A stretch of DNA of 64,000 nt, taken from positions 29,040,173-29,104,172 of the forward strand of contig OZ037766.1 in the NCBI GenBank assembly GCA_964035545.1, read 5' to 3'. Both the position numbers and the translations under genes were made by a program. This document shows positions 40,571 to 53,529 of the stretch, piece by piece. This DNA comes from Bugula neritina. Taxonomy: Eukaryota; Bryozoa; Gymnolaemata; Cheilostomatida; Bugulidae. The notes beneath the pieces were generated by a model. That model saw only the letters and a list, made by a program, of their open reading frames with translations, did not search any database and had not been told where the DNA came from. Numbering within the stretch: position 1 is the first letter of the stretch; each line of letters begins with the position of its first letter.

Positions 40571-43500
40571 CGATCTAGCTGCATACATTTTGACATGAAA
40601 GGAAATGGCAGAAATAATAATATAATATTCTATTTATTTCTTTTGCATAAGTTAGCCAATCAGGATGATGTATCTTAAAATAACAATTCAACAGAGAGCC
40701 ATCATATCTTATGAGGAGTCATCTTTTCCTAACAGTGGCTTGCGGATTATACCAGTATGCTTTTATTTAGCAGTCGCTGTTCGGAGCAATAGCTAATGAA
40801 TGATCTTTGACCTTTTGCAAACCTCGTGTAGTTTGTAATCATCATCACGCAGGCTGGTAAATTTAGGTCAGCATTGCCCGTTAACTTTTTACTAGCATTT
40901 TCTTCAGTTGCACCAGTGTAAAGGTGTCAAAAACTAAAATATTTTCTTTTAGAATATATCATATTCATTATATTATAATTCATATTGATTATTAGTCCAA
41001 TAATTTGTTTGATGGTGATAAAAATTATCATTATGATTATTATTATATTTATAATTATTAATTATATTTTTATTTTACTTTAAATTTGTAATGATAAATC
41101 AGTATCAGTATGAGTATTAGTACCATACTCATACTGATACTGACTATCAGACTTAGTATCAGCTGCCTCTGGTAGTACTAGTGCTAGTAGTAGTACTGCA
41201 AGTACAAGTACCGGTGGTAGTACTACTACTACTACTAGTAGTAGTAGACTAGTAGTAGTAGTAGTCGACTAGTTTACTAGTTCAAGTTGTTAATGTTATA
41301 GTCGTAGTTAGTTAATAAGTTATGCTTATAGTAAAACAAGTTATAGTAAATAAATAATTATTATAATATGAAATTTGTTTAAAGTAGTAATATTAATATT
41401 TACATTTTATAGTTATATTAAATTTCATTATAATTATCAATATAAATAATAATCATAATGATAATGTCAATATAATTATTCTTATCAATTATAAGCATTA
41501 TTATTGTGATGCTTATGGCTATGATTACGGCTACTATTATAATATTAATATATCATGAATGAAATAGGATCAATTCATTGTGATTATCAATATCATATTC
41601 AATTTTATTAAGATTATGATTATAGTTGTTGTATCATAATCCTATTGATATTTATGATTGTGTAGTTAGCCTGTAAGCCATGAGTGATGAGGGAAACCGG
41701 CAGCATCACTGTGAGTGTCTCTGTAGTTGTTACAATGATTGCATGTTGGTATTGATATTATTAGTATTACTATTATAATTATAAATGATTGATAATCACA
41801 GGCCTAACGTTTAATTTTATAGACATTTTATATGCATAGCTTGTCTTTATCTTTCAAATTTTTCTCTTTGAGTTTAAGAATAGGTACATTGAACTTGGCT
41901 CTTGTGATTTAAATTGGTAATAATATTAACTTTATAATGTTGACAATTGGCATCATTATGATTAGGTTACGACTATTGGTTGTCAGTAATCGTAGTTGTG
42001 GATATCATCAGCTATTCAATATAAATATAAATATGACTGTTACCTTTATCTAGATGGTAGATGAGTATTTGAAATCTTACCGTAAGTATAGCCATAGCTT
42101 TCAAGTTGTGCAACAGTTTTACCTGTTATTATTAAATCAAGCTTTTGTAATAATTTTCTCTTTCAATATCTAAAAGTTTTCCAAAAGTTCTACACAGGGG
42201 TCGTATTCAATATGAAAATGGGTAATCATTATGGTGATGTTTATTCAATTCTCTTTGTTTAGATAAAGTTTTGTCTTGAAGTTGAGAAATTAAATTCAAT
42301 AAAAATAAATTGAAGGTAGTCATTTTAAAATTTTTGAGCCCATTTATTTAATAAAAAATTAGTTTGTTTTAGAAAGTCTGGTATCATTAGTAAGCTTTAA
42401 GCTGATGTTATGCTTCAGTCGAACGTTTCTGATAATAGTTGCAAATTCTATTAGTTGGTGAACATGAAATCAAATGTTGGTATTGCTATATTCCTCAACT
42501 GTTACTAATCACAGCCCAAAATATCCTTAATGTTATCGAATACTGCTAATATACGCAAGAAGCTGCATCATCTTAAAGGGCTGCCATCCGAGACTTTCAT
42601 GTTACATATATGGCACTTCTTTGTGAAGTCAATAAGCTGATACAAATTAGCATCAATGCAGCAGTTATCAAAACAAAAACAGGTAGCGTAGGCCACCACT
42701 CTAAGGTCTGTTGCATTAGATAGTTGATTCTTTGCTTCATAAAATATTAAGTATTTTTGTTTTGTTTCTTTGTTATTGATACAAAATAAGAAAAAGTTGC
42801 ATTTAGTAGTTATTGGTCATGGCCCATTTGGGCAACATTAAAGCTTTTCAGAGGCGCTGAGCCCACCATGGCAATTGATTAAATTTCTACAAACTAAACT
42901 AGGAAGTGATTATTACCACAATTCTAGTAGCTGCTGCTTTGATAGGCAAAAGTTAGCAGATTTCAACTTTGAAGGAATTTGACTTTCATTTATACACAAG
43001 TAAACACTATGCATAGTTCGTGTTACTAAATGAACTGCACTAACTATTTTTTACTATTTTGAAGTTTGGTAACTCTTTCAACACTAGGCCTTAATTCAAA
43101 GCATAGATATGGGGCGTGGTTTTCTTGATTTATATATTTGAAAAATAGACAAATTTTATGCTCTACTTTTGATTAATAGTTTCTGTAGTACTCTTATAGT
43201 ATGCGTTCCAAGAGCTGAACCCTCCGCAACTAATAGCATGTTATTTGTTATAGTTTGCACTGTGTTTCAGCTCACAGCATTAGAACTAGTGCTATAAATG
43301 AACTATATAAGTGCTCAGTTTTTGCACAGCTTACAATTTAGTGGAAATGTAGTAATTGAAGGAAATTAGTTAAATCTAACTGATAATTTACTAGGTGCTG
43401 ATAACCTGATGAGACCAGGACCATTCTGCTAACAGGGTGTCCTGTTATACCAAGTTTAGGTGGTCTTGTCACACAATATCACCACCATTGCATCTACTTT

Positions 43501-44170
43501 AAAAATTAAAGTAGGCTACAACTTTTGTGACTCGAAAGTTTACATTTAAAGTTTTATAAATTATTGGCTGTGTAATATGCCTGACTGGCTGTAAAACAGG
43601 AAACTTATAGAAAAGTACTTTATCCAATGACATTAATCACAATTTGAGTTTGATCACTGTGACATCAATTTTCACTTGATGCAGCTTCAACTTTTTTTGT
43701 AAAAAGATATTAAATTTTAGTTGATTAGCACCATATTGCTAGTAGTAATTTCTACTCTTTATAAAGTAATATGTTGTAGAATTCTGCTGAGAAGTTTTAT
43801 AATAAGTTGTGTTAGGATAAGCATGACTGTTTAGTGAGTTCCCGTAATATTAATAGTTTGATAAATAGTCAATACCTGTAGTTAAGGAAATGTTCACAAT
43901 ATTTATTTTTGACGTACTAAACTGACATTTTACTTTATGCAATTGGCTGCCATTTATATCTTATCTCTTGGTGAAACTTTAGGTTTGGTTGAGTTTATAA
44001 TTCCTTAAAGCTGAAGCATTTGTGTCGTATCATTGCTTGCGTAGGACACTGAGCAAACAATGAAACTCTTATCTGTAATTTTAGAAGTGGTTGTCATAAA
44101 TCAATTTGCCATGAGATATTGCACAAGTCACGCAGTCCCTAAGTAAGCAATTTAAACCACAGAATCGAAG
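40571..44170. other. Intergenic, AT-rich with trinucleotide repeats
   Basis: Includes an 18-bp-arm hairpin (tcagtatcagtatgagta) at 41099-41143 and an ACT/AGT-rich stretch at 41160-41280. No collagen exon or other gene was recognised; the end of the stretch is the upstream region of the Eph-like gene. Confidence 0.5.
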
Positions 44171-47100
44171 ATGCTTTGCCGATACTTGTGGATATTTTCG
44201 TTACAGCTCGGAGTATCTTTCTCTGTCAGAGGTTAGTGAGTATTTCAGTGTTAGTCTTGCTTCTTGATGTACATTTCTACTTATCCTATAGAATAAAACT
44301 AATATGCGTGTATTCTTGAGTAGAAGAGACGGAATAGATTGATGTCTAGCATGATTTCTGTCTGCTTCTGTTCACTATATTTGTTAGTTCTGTCAGCATT
44401 AAAACCTTTTCCTAGCATTCTATTCTGATGCTGGCAAGACATGGTCTGGTATAGTGAAATTACTTATAATATAGACCAGCATTTGGGAGCAGCCGTAGTC
44501 TAGGGGTTAAAGGGCAAGGGTCAGTGGTCGGATCCCCATTAAAGGTCATTGGTGATGCTAGGAAGGGCATCCTGTGCCACATATTATGATTGAGTCCTCA
44601 GTTTGCTTTAAGAACATTTTCCATCAGGGGTTCTCACAGGGATGGTGACTATACTCCAGCATCTCCCAAATAGGAATCTTTCAACTGTAGCTCTATTTTG
44701 TATTAAAAAGACTTTACAACTAGTTTTAATGCACACGGGTGTTGTCAAGTGATGGTGTGTGTGTCACAGTAGATAACATAATATCTGGTAGCATAAAACT
44801 ATTGCACACTATGACACAATTTCAGTGGTTTTTTTTTTGCATAGTAACAGGGCTCAAGCTATGAAATGTTAGTGAATTATCCTGCCCCACCCTCCACTCT
44901 TGATACAATCTGTAGACCCTTTACTGACTCATTTCATATTCCGATGGCTGCTGTCAACTAAGCAGTGTGGAATTGTGGGCTGACTAATGAAACAGCAGAT
45001 TTATGCAGTCACACCCAAGTTTATGTAAACATGAGCTGTCTAATCATCAACGAGCCTTGAGTGTTTGTTTCCACTACAAGTGCTATATTGTTGATAAAAC
45101 TGTGTGCTTTTCATTTGTGATTCTAATTATCCCATTGAAGTTATAAAAAAAGTTAATTTTTATACCTTGTTCATATTCAAATTGATTTTTGTTCCAAAGT
45201 TGCTTCATCAACTTTCTCCTGCTTACAGTAGTGCTGTCTAGAGTCAGCAAAGTGTCAAGTTAGTTTGTTATATTCAAGGTTTGAGTATCTAAACATAGTT
45301 TATAGTATTCAGTTTTATTATCAAGTTTATGCCCACATAGTTATCAGCTACCTCTCTCTGGTAGTCAGGTGAATACAAGGGACGATATTCTTATCTGGTG
45401 TTACCAGGCAGTAGCATTGTATGCAGTGCATTGTGGTTTATTATTGTAGTATACATATAATATTGTAATATATTAATTGCATAGTGATATATGTGTTGCA
45501 TAGTAATATATGTATTGCATTGCAATAATAGATGCATTGCATGGTAATATTTGCTTTGTATTATATTATATATATAGTATTATAATTTGTGGTATATTAT
45601 TATATAGTATTATATTATATGTGTTATGTTATAATGTCTATATTGTATTATAGTATATATATATGTAGTATATATTATATAATGATATTATATCACATGT
45701 ATAGTATTATAGTATATGTATCGTATTATATTATAGCCTATGTGTTATAGTATATCATATGTATAGTATTATACCATATGTATAGTATTATAATATATGT
45801 GTTCTAGTATTTTGTATGCACTTTTTGTTATCTTATTTATCATCATAGGAGTTACCTCACCACTGTACTAATACTGAATAAAGTTTAGCCAATCAAAACT
45901 CACACCACCTCCAAACTTACTTGCATAGAGTTTCGACATCTATTTTAGAAATTCTGCAAGACTTCAGGACTACATCTTCTACCGGAGGCAGTTTTCTGCC
46001 AACTGATGTTGTGATTCTAGACAAGGATGGGGACGGTGTCAAGGTCAGTGTAATATAGAACTTAGTTTATTATGTGTAACAGCTTAGGCGGCTTGAAACC
46101 TACTAATTTGTAAGCAGGTTTCACAGCACATAATATAATGCTGTTAGTTATTAGAGGTTGCTGGTCACAACTACGTTGCCATGGAAACGTTATGGCATAA
46201 TTTTGTTGTAAGAAATACAAAATATTGTGACTTTTTGAGGCTGTCACGTGTAAATATGCCATAACTCTAAGTGGCTAGAGGCAGTAGATCTAAGTCTGTG
46301 TGAGTTTGTCATATAAAGTCTTGGTTGGAATTCTTCAGACTAGCTTTTTGGCTGCATTATTTTTAACTACACCAACTTAATTATAGATTCGAAGATGTAT
46401 ATTAACAGCACAAGTGTCAAAGGTTATGTTCATATGTGTTAGATGCTCTCCAGACAAAAACTTTACTTAGCAATTCTGTGTGGGAACTAATAACTAACTG
46501 AAGCTCTTTATTAAATCCTGCCGACAGTTTCAATAGTTATTATGTCTACTACTTCACAAGGTTTGTAAGATCTGGTTCTAATATAAACATCAGTTTTTTG
46601 TTATTTAGCCTGTGGTGGAAGAATTGAGCAACAACATCTTGCTGAGAATAAACACCATGCCAGGCTTTACTGACCCTAATGCCCCGAATCTAAAAGAAGA
46701 CAACTACATCTTCCTCCCTTATATAGCCAACCCGACAGGAAACAGCATGGTACGACTGGAGTTCACCTTCTCTCATGTCGCGTCTTGTCCAACGTACAGC
46801 CATCCTTCACCTGTTCAATGTAAAGATTCCATCACAATGGCACTAGTGAGCACAACTCCAACAGAGGATGTTGCGTAAGTTTATATATTATAATATATAT
46901 AGTAGGTTGATATACTGTATGTAGGCTTATGTACTATTTGTAGGTTTATATATTATGTATAGTAGGTTTATGTATTATGCAGTAAGTTTATATATTATAC
47001 AGTAGGTTTATATACTATACAGTAGGTTTATATACTATACAGTAAGTTTATATACTATACGTAGGTTTATATACTATACAGTAGGTTTATATACTATACA

Positions 47101-49771
47101 GTAGGTTTATATACTATACAGTAGGTTTATATACTATACGTAGGTTTATATACTATACAGTAGGTTTATATACTATACAGTAGGTTTATATACTATACGT
47201 AGGTTTTATATACTATACAGTAGGTTTATATACTACACGTAGGTTTTATATACTATACAGTAGGTTTATATACTATACAGTAGGTTTATATACTATACAG
47301 TAGGTTTATATACTATACAGTAGGTTTATATATTGTATTTATAGACATATACTACTCTATATCCCATCTACTTCTTGTAAACTTTGTGGCTATTTTTCCA
47401 TGTTTCGGTCCCTTCTAAAATAATTTATTAGCATCATGGCTAATGCAGGCCTCTCGGTGCTCTTTGTAAACATTTGCCTAAAGCATTTTGACTCATAAGA
47501 ATTTGGATATATTTGTTTCACATTGTATGAATTCACTCTATGAACTCAAACTAGCCAACTTTACCACTAGGTGTGCGCATGTGCGCATGTGTGTGTGTAT
47601 AAATGCTATTACTCATGCCTGCTGCCGTTGATACAGAAACATAGATGTGCCAGGGTCAGCACTATTCACCGAGGTTCTTGCTGACGGGACTGACAAGGTT
47701 GAGAATTTACACATCAACTTTCCAAGTAGTACCACCGGTATGTGTGCCTCTACTTCTATTACTACTTTACTCTCTGCACATGACTATGTTTCTACTGTAT
47801 TGATCTAAAAGTTCATAAGACTTCAAGTAAAATTTATAAGGCAAATATTTCTATTAGAAGCATGATTAATATCACTGAAAATTTATTTATTCAAAAAATG
47901 ATAAATAACTTTGACAAATTTTTGATTTTAATGAAATAAATTATTGATGCTGCCATTATTTAAATTAATTATCAAAACTGTCACTGTTAGTGGGCTACTT
48001 TACTTTGCATGTTGCCAAAGTTGTGTTATAGACAACAGTCCTATCAAGTTGAAGAGGTAAAGCTAGATTCTAAGTTATTTCCTGTATCTACACTACGTAT
48101 CTTGTATCTACACTACCTATCTTGTATCTACACTACCTATCTTGTATCTACACTACCTATCTTGTATCTACACTACCTATCTTGTATCTACACTACCTCA
48201 ATTTTCTGCTGATTAGGTTATAGGTTGGCGATACATGACGAAGGTTCCAGCTACCTTATCAAGCTTCTAACTATTTCCAGTTATCACTGTGAATACATCC
48301 CCGGACCCTACACCTTGCCTATCACTTGTCCCAACTCTCCAGCTAGTAACAATGTCTCTCCCACTGTACAATGTAAGCATTCTGTCAGTCTGCATACAAC
48401 TGAGTTTATCATATTGATTAACCTATCTGGTGGCTAAAGTGTAATGAGTGGAAAAGTTGGTGATTTTAGCTCTTAGTTTGAGGCTCAGCGAATGCATACT
48501 ACAGCCTTACTAAAATCTTTAGTTTGGTTCTTCAACTTTTGCATTGCAAAACGGACTGGTTATTTAGTTTGAATTTTTATTTAATCGAGTCTCTTTTTAA
48601 ACTGATTAATAACTTATAACCAACTTCTCAAACGAGTAAACTCTTAGACATTTTGCAACCAACTGAGAGTTATTTCGCCTTGTTACAGCCACGTGTTATA
48701 TGACTAGCATGATTATTGGCTATTATTGCATGTTTATGCTGTGAAGCTTATTTCATGGTATAAGATGTACTAAACTAACTTTTCACTTAAGGATTAGCAT
48801 GCGGTATGCACCTCACTACAACATCTGGTATCTAGTATTATTAACTGTTCTGTCACCATGATATCTGATTGCTGACTCTACTTTGTACAGGCAGCTGCGC
48901 TAGCAACAGCTCTCCTACTGATGGAAAATCCTTCATAGCTGAGGAATGTGTGTACAACACAGCAGCTGAGACTGCTGACTTTACTCGGGCAGCGTCTAGT
49001 GCTGGTGTCAGCTGTTCATGTGATCCTGGTTTCACCCTCGCTGGTACTGGCGCTGCTCCCAGGTCCTGTGCAGGTAGGAGTTGTGAGTTTGTCTCGGGGG
49101 GGATAACTCTGTGCTGTTCACTTTGGGTTTGTGTCTGTGTGAGAAAGACATCCGATATCTCAACTACGCAGGCGTTCTATGACTTTTAATCTTAATCTTT
49201 GATTTTACCTGAGGTGTGAGGTAACTGGATTTCAAACCATTGAGCTTTAGCAGAAAGAAGTCAGATATAAGCTCAATTCTGTTAGGTTTAGTTTTATCTT
49301 ATCACTTATGACTTGTGACCATGCTACTGCTATCTGGCTATATCTTTATTCTTACTGGTTGTTTTAAATGTTGTAAACATTAACAGCTTCAATATAACTT
49401 GTATTTAAGTTTCATCTCAAATATCTAAATGAGTAATATAAGCTTGTCTTTTAGAGGTCACCACTATGTCACCACCCCCAAGACCTAGTAGTACTAGTAG
49501 TAAGGGTGGGTTGGGGTCGTCCCATCCTCCTAGTACTGGAACTACTACGCATGATATACTTGTAGTGACTACTACAACGGCCCCTCCTCTAACATCTGGC
49601 AGCAGTAGCGGCAGCAGCAGTGGTGGCGGGGGTTCAACCCCTGTCCCAACCACCAAGAAAACGTCTGTTGCTAATACGCCAACCACCACGACAGAATGCA
49701 GTCATGCAAGTCATGTGGTGTACAGCTGGACATTGCTGATGGTGGCTATGGCTGTGGTGCTACAGTGGTAA
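44171..49771 (+). CDS. Eph-receptor-ectodomain-like, GPI-anchored protein (7 exons, about 392 aa)
   Basis: Exons: 44171-44231, 45949-46043, 46609-46874, 47637-47737, 48217-48372, 48891-49073, 49455-49771; all GT/AG, phases join into one frame. Residues 1-18 are a signal peptide (MLCRYLWIFSLQLGVSFS). Residues about 21-215 resemble the ephrin-binding domain of Eph receptors: EILQDFRTTSS, MVRLEFTFSHVASCP, then GYRLAIHDEGSSYLIKLLTI and HCEYIPG, matching the order of the ELKFTLRDC and GFYLAFQD regions in Eph proteins. Exon 6 is a Cys-rich EGF/sushi-like segment (CSCDPGFTLAG), as follows the ligand-binding domain in Eph receptors. Exon 7 is a Ser/Thr/Pro/Gly stalk ending in a hydrophobic 18-residue tail with no cytoplasmic part, i.e. 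a GPI-attachment signal. There are no fibronectin III or kinase domains. It could be a decoy or co-receptor for ephrins; this role is inferred. Confidence 0.75.
44488..44600 (+). mobile_element. tRNA-derived SINE in intron 1 of the Eph-like gene
   Basis: GGAGCAGCCGTAGTCTAGGG starts a tRNA-like head (A-box-like AGTCTAGGGGTTAAAG, B-box-like GGTCGGATCCCC). It is followed by GGAAGGGCATCC, a conserved core motif of many invertebrate and fish SINEs. Confidence 0.55.
46890..47340. repeat. About 20-bp minisatellite in intron 3 of the Eph-like gene
   Basis: Some 20 copies of atatactatacagtaggttt, with a minority of units missing 'cagta'. It is purely intronic. Confidence 0.95.
48085..48200. repeat. 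20-bp minisatellite in intron 4 of the Eph-like gene
   Basis: About six units of cttgtatctacactacctat ending about 15 bases before the exon 5 acceptor. Confidence 0.95.
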
Positions 49772-51309
49772 CTTCCGTAAGGTGGGTGAAGTTTTTACTC
49801 TGTCTTATGTTGGTAATTCTATGGTGAACTAAATTATTTGCCTGCAAGAAAAATAGATTATGTGGAGATGAGAAGTGAAACACTCCTCATTCAACATGTT
49901 TTCAATTTTAAGTCTTCAGTGACATCTTCAGATTCTATAGAAATATTTTCTGATAGTGTTGGTACATTTCAAGTCATTTCGAAACGATTGCATCATTACA
50001 GCAAGGTGATTATATTAATTAGCACTATTCGTTTGAAAAGCAATAAAATCTTTAAATTTGGAACCCATTAAGTTGAAACATCAGCTTTTGCTAGTGAATG
50101 AATATTCTGTGTATTTGTAGATTTCCACGCCGTATTCTTGTCTACTCAGGAGTTTTCCTCTCTACAATTCTTATATCCACTATCTACTGCTAGTCACACT
50201 ATTACTACAAAATTTTGATGAATTATATGGCAAATAATGCGTTGAACTTATTATATGCATTAGCTAAGTTTATTCGTTATTCAATTGTTTAGTTTTTTAT
50301 TTTAATAGTCAGTTTTTTTTATAAAAGCTCGCTGGAATCAACTAAGTCACAAATCAAAAGGATTACAGCATTAAGCTTGGAAAAATATTGCTCAATTTTT
50401 TCTCTGAATGAAAATGTAAATTATTTTGTCCTTGAACTTTTATATTGCATGAATATTTATACATTTACTGAGTTGCAAAGAGTAATCTATATTTTTATAA
50501 TAAAGCTGTTTTATTCTGTCAGGCCAAGTTATTATACAGTTGGTTAGTGGAAGCCAAAGCTATAGTTTCATTAATTCACGAACTCCATTTTGTTTTGTTT
50601 TTGTAACTTAGGAACTAGTATACAAAACCACTACAGCATTAGTATACAAGATTGGAAATGAAAATAACTAACTTTAGATGTCATATAAACTGACTATCAT
50701 ATAATGGGATTGTTACCAGCAAAAAGCATTTGCATATATATATTGTTATAGAATTATTATGACATGTATTATTATGATTTGTTTTTGCCAATTATAATAT
50801 CTGTAATGAGACGGTAAGTTGATGAAATTGCTGAAGGGGAAAATTACGAGTTTTTAGTAGCAAGCTCCAAATTTATTTTATATTTTTAAAATCATCTGAA
50901 CATGCATCTAAGAGAAGAAAAAGCTGTGAATTAATTACATGGCTCAGTAGGTAGGTATAAAAGCAGCATTTTTTGTTAAGTATTATAAATAATTTTAAAC
51001 AGCATGCGTACTAAATTGTTGAATCAAATACCAAAAATGATTTATCTCCCAGGTTTGAGATGGCTGGGCGACACAAGGCATCTATAAGGTAAGGCAAATC
51101 CAAATATATCAAAGGAAAAATTGAAAGGTATCTGCTATGGGAATGAACAAATGATACAGTTTAGTAAATGATTAGAATGCTGAAAAACATTTAACCAATT
51201 ATATTGCAATAGCATAATTGACAATAAGTTACGTAACAAAGTATAATGTACTATTATATTATTAAGTTGTTATAATACAATATATTCAGTTGGATATTTA
51301 CACTGACTA
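49772..51309. other. 3' flanks of two convergent genes
   Basis: AT-rich region between the convergent Eph-like and TXNDC9 genes. Possible polyadenylation signals for the first are caataaaatc near 50040 and ataataaagc near 50499. No further gene seen. Confidence 0.5.
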
Positions 51310-53528
51310 CTACCAATCATCATCGCTGTCAGTGTCATCACCTCTGCCTCGTATGTTCTTTTTCTGAGAATCAAACAAAACATTTTTAGACTTAGAGGCA
51401 TTCTCTGAACCCGGGGGCGTGAGCAGATCCCCGCTATAGTTGATAATATCAGCACGAGCTATTCTCCATTCCATCATTTCGGTTGAGAAGTCGTCTACTC
51501 CACCCAAATCATCAAATCCCACAATGAAATCAACCTAAAGGAAGACATCAGCCAAAAATATCAAAACAATGAGTTTATAATCAACATCCGATTAAAGCAG
51601 ACCTATGCAAATGTAAACCAATCAAGTTCAGCAAAAACACTCAAGAAGCTAAAACCTATTTTGAATGCCAAGTCCTTCAACTGTCGTACTAGTTCATTGC
51701 TATGGTTTACCTGAACATCTGCTACTGTAGGTAAGTTACTTTCATATTTAGATGTGCATGCATGTGTAAGTAATGAATGTATATATGTACATGTTATAGT
51801 AGCGGGTCAGTGATTATCCTACAGGGTTAGATATTTCTGTAGGTTCAGTAACAACTAATACACCGTGTAAATAAATCCTTCATAGGGAAAGTAATATGAT
51901 TATAAATCCTGCGATTTAATATTAGTATGGTATACCTCACACAAAATCAAGTGAAGTATTATAGTACCAGAGACTACCTACAGTTTTATTGTCTCGGAGT
52001 AGGACTAGGGTGGGTAGCACCCTAACTTTCAATCTATCTGTCAGGAACTTTGACTTCTCCGCATCTATCTTCATAAACTTGCATTCCAAGTGCTGAGGGG
52101 CTAAGATTTCTAAATGTTTATCTACGATTTTGCATCTAAAACAGTAAAAAAGACTTGATTAAAGAGTCCGAGCAAGTTAGGTTGGGTAGATGTAGCTTTC
52201 GTTATCAAGGCTATAGGTCTGTCACTAAACTTCAATTCTCCATTCTTGTGAAACCTGTTACTTGAACAAAAAGTAGGGACGTGATTAGAGAGTCCCATAG
52301 TTTATCTCTAGATTCTAGAGGGTAGATTTTTTCAACTACATTGAATTCGCATAAAACTGAGTAACTTCATTAGGCAAAGGTCAAACAGCTTAATATCACT
52401 AGATTATGGAAATGTTGATTTTCTCACCTTTGCACAGTGTAACACTGGTAACCAAAAACTCTATACAAGATGCTCACCCCTGACCCGTTGTAGCCTCATA
52501 GTCCTATAAACTGACACTCACCGCATTGTGGCTTCTCTGTAGAAATGACAGACTACATTTTTGCTCTTTTTACACTCGTCAAAGAATTCCTTTTCACCAG
52601 GAACCTCAAAGTACCTGAAATAAATTGGAAATATTACATAAGAGAGGTGATGCAAGCAGTTATAGCATCAAAATTAGAAAATCAAAACTTTTTTGTGCTA
52701 ATTTTAATTTAAATCATATTTTTGAAGACAAAAAAAATTTTGAGTCAAAAAATCTTAGTCTATAAGGGAAAGACAGAGCAACACTAATATTGTACGTACT
52801 ATTGAATGTCAGAAACTAAAGGGAGTAGAAATGGTGGCCCTAAGGATACACTTACTTGCCGTGGCCGTTAGCTCTCCAGGTATTCTTTTGGTCTTCAGCT
52901 TTCTTCATAGCTGCAATTCTCTTCTCTCTTAGCAACTACGAACATTAGCCAGTGTGAAGTTTTATAAATTAGACTCTGCTCTGTTATCACAATGAAGTAG
53001 GTTTATTTTCTTTTGAAAACTTTTTTATATAAAAAAAAAATTTTAAATAAAATAATTTAAAATATAGATAATACAGCACAAAATGACACCCACCTAAACT
53101 TTATAAAATGATGCACTCAGTTAAGACAGGGATGGTTAATTCATAGTCATATAACACAGTTTGTTACAACAACATAACAAGTTCAATTGACCGGCAGTTC
53201 TAATGAAGTAAATACATTGTTTTTTATACAAAAATTGTTTATTCATTATTGTCTTGCCGAAACATAAAAGTTTTGGTTATCAAAAATATAGTTACATTAA
53301 ACCACAGACTTGGTAACATCAAATAGGTTAGCAAACCCACCACTTGGTGAAAAAAATATCTATACATGAATACAAATGTAAGGTTGCTCGCATTCATGAA
53401 ATGAATAAAATATTAAATACCTCTAATTCATCCTTGTCCATTTTATCTAGTCTATCTATCTCACTGTCAAGTTGCTGCTCAACCATAGAGGCAGCAGCCA
53501 TTAGTTGTTGTTCAAGAACTTGCTCCAT
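51310..53528 (-). CDS. TXNDC9: Thioredoxin domain-containing protein 9 (5 coding exons, about 219 aa)
   Basis: Coding exons on the minus strand: 53528-53421, 52935-52856, 52614-52522, 52135-51982, 51534-51310; GT/AG, continuous phases. The acidic helical N-terminus (MEQVLEQQLMAAASMVEQQL) is followed by REKRIAAMKKAEDQK, then a phosducin-like thioredoxin fold (NVVCHFYREATMRCKIVDKH, KFLTDRLKVRVLPTLVLL, VGFDDLGGVDDFSTE), EWRIARADIINYSG and an acidic C-terminus ending DSDDDW. Motif order and length fit vertebrate TXNDC9 (about 226 aa), a cytosolic regulator of CCT/TRiC-assisted folding of tubulin and actin. The start is the first ATG after an acceptor-like AG in a probable 5' UTR exon. It is a single-copy housekeeping gene. 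Confidence 0.93.
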
Positions 53529-53529
53529 T

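Noticed and set aside
41099-41143. Hairpin with 18-bp arms, considered as a terminator or small RNA gene
   Set aside because: It is made of ACTGAT/TAGT microsatellite-like sequence that recurs in simple repeats elsewhere (about 55250-55340), so it is probably a repeat by-product.
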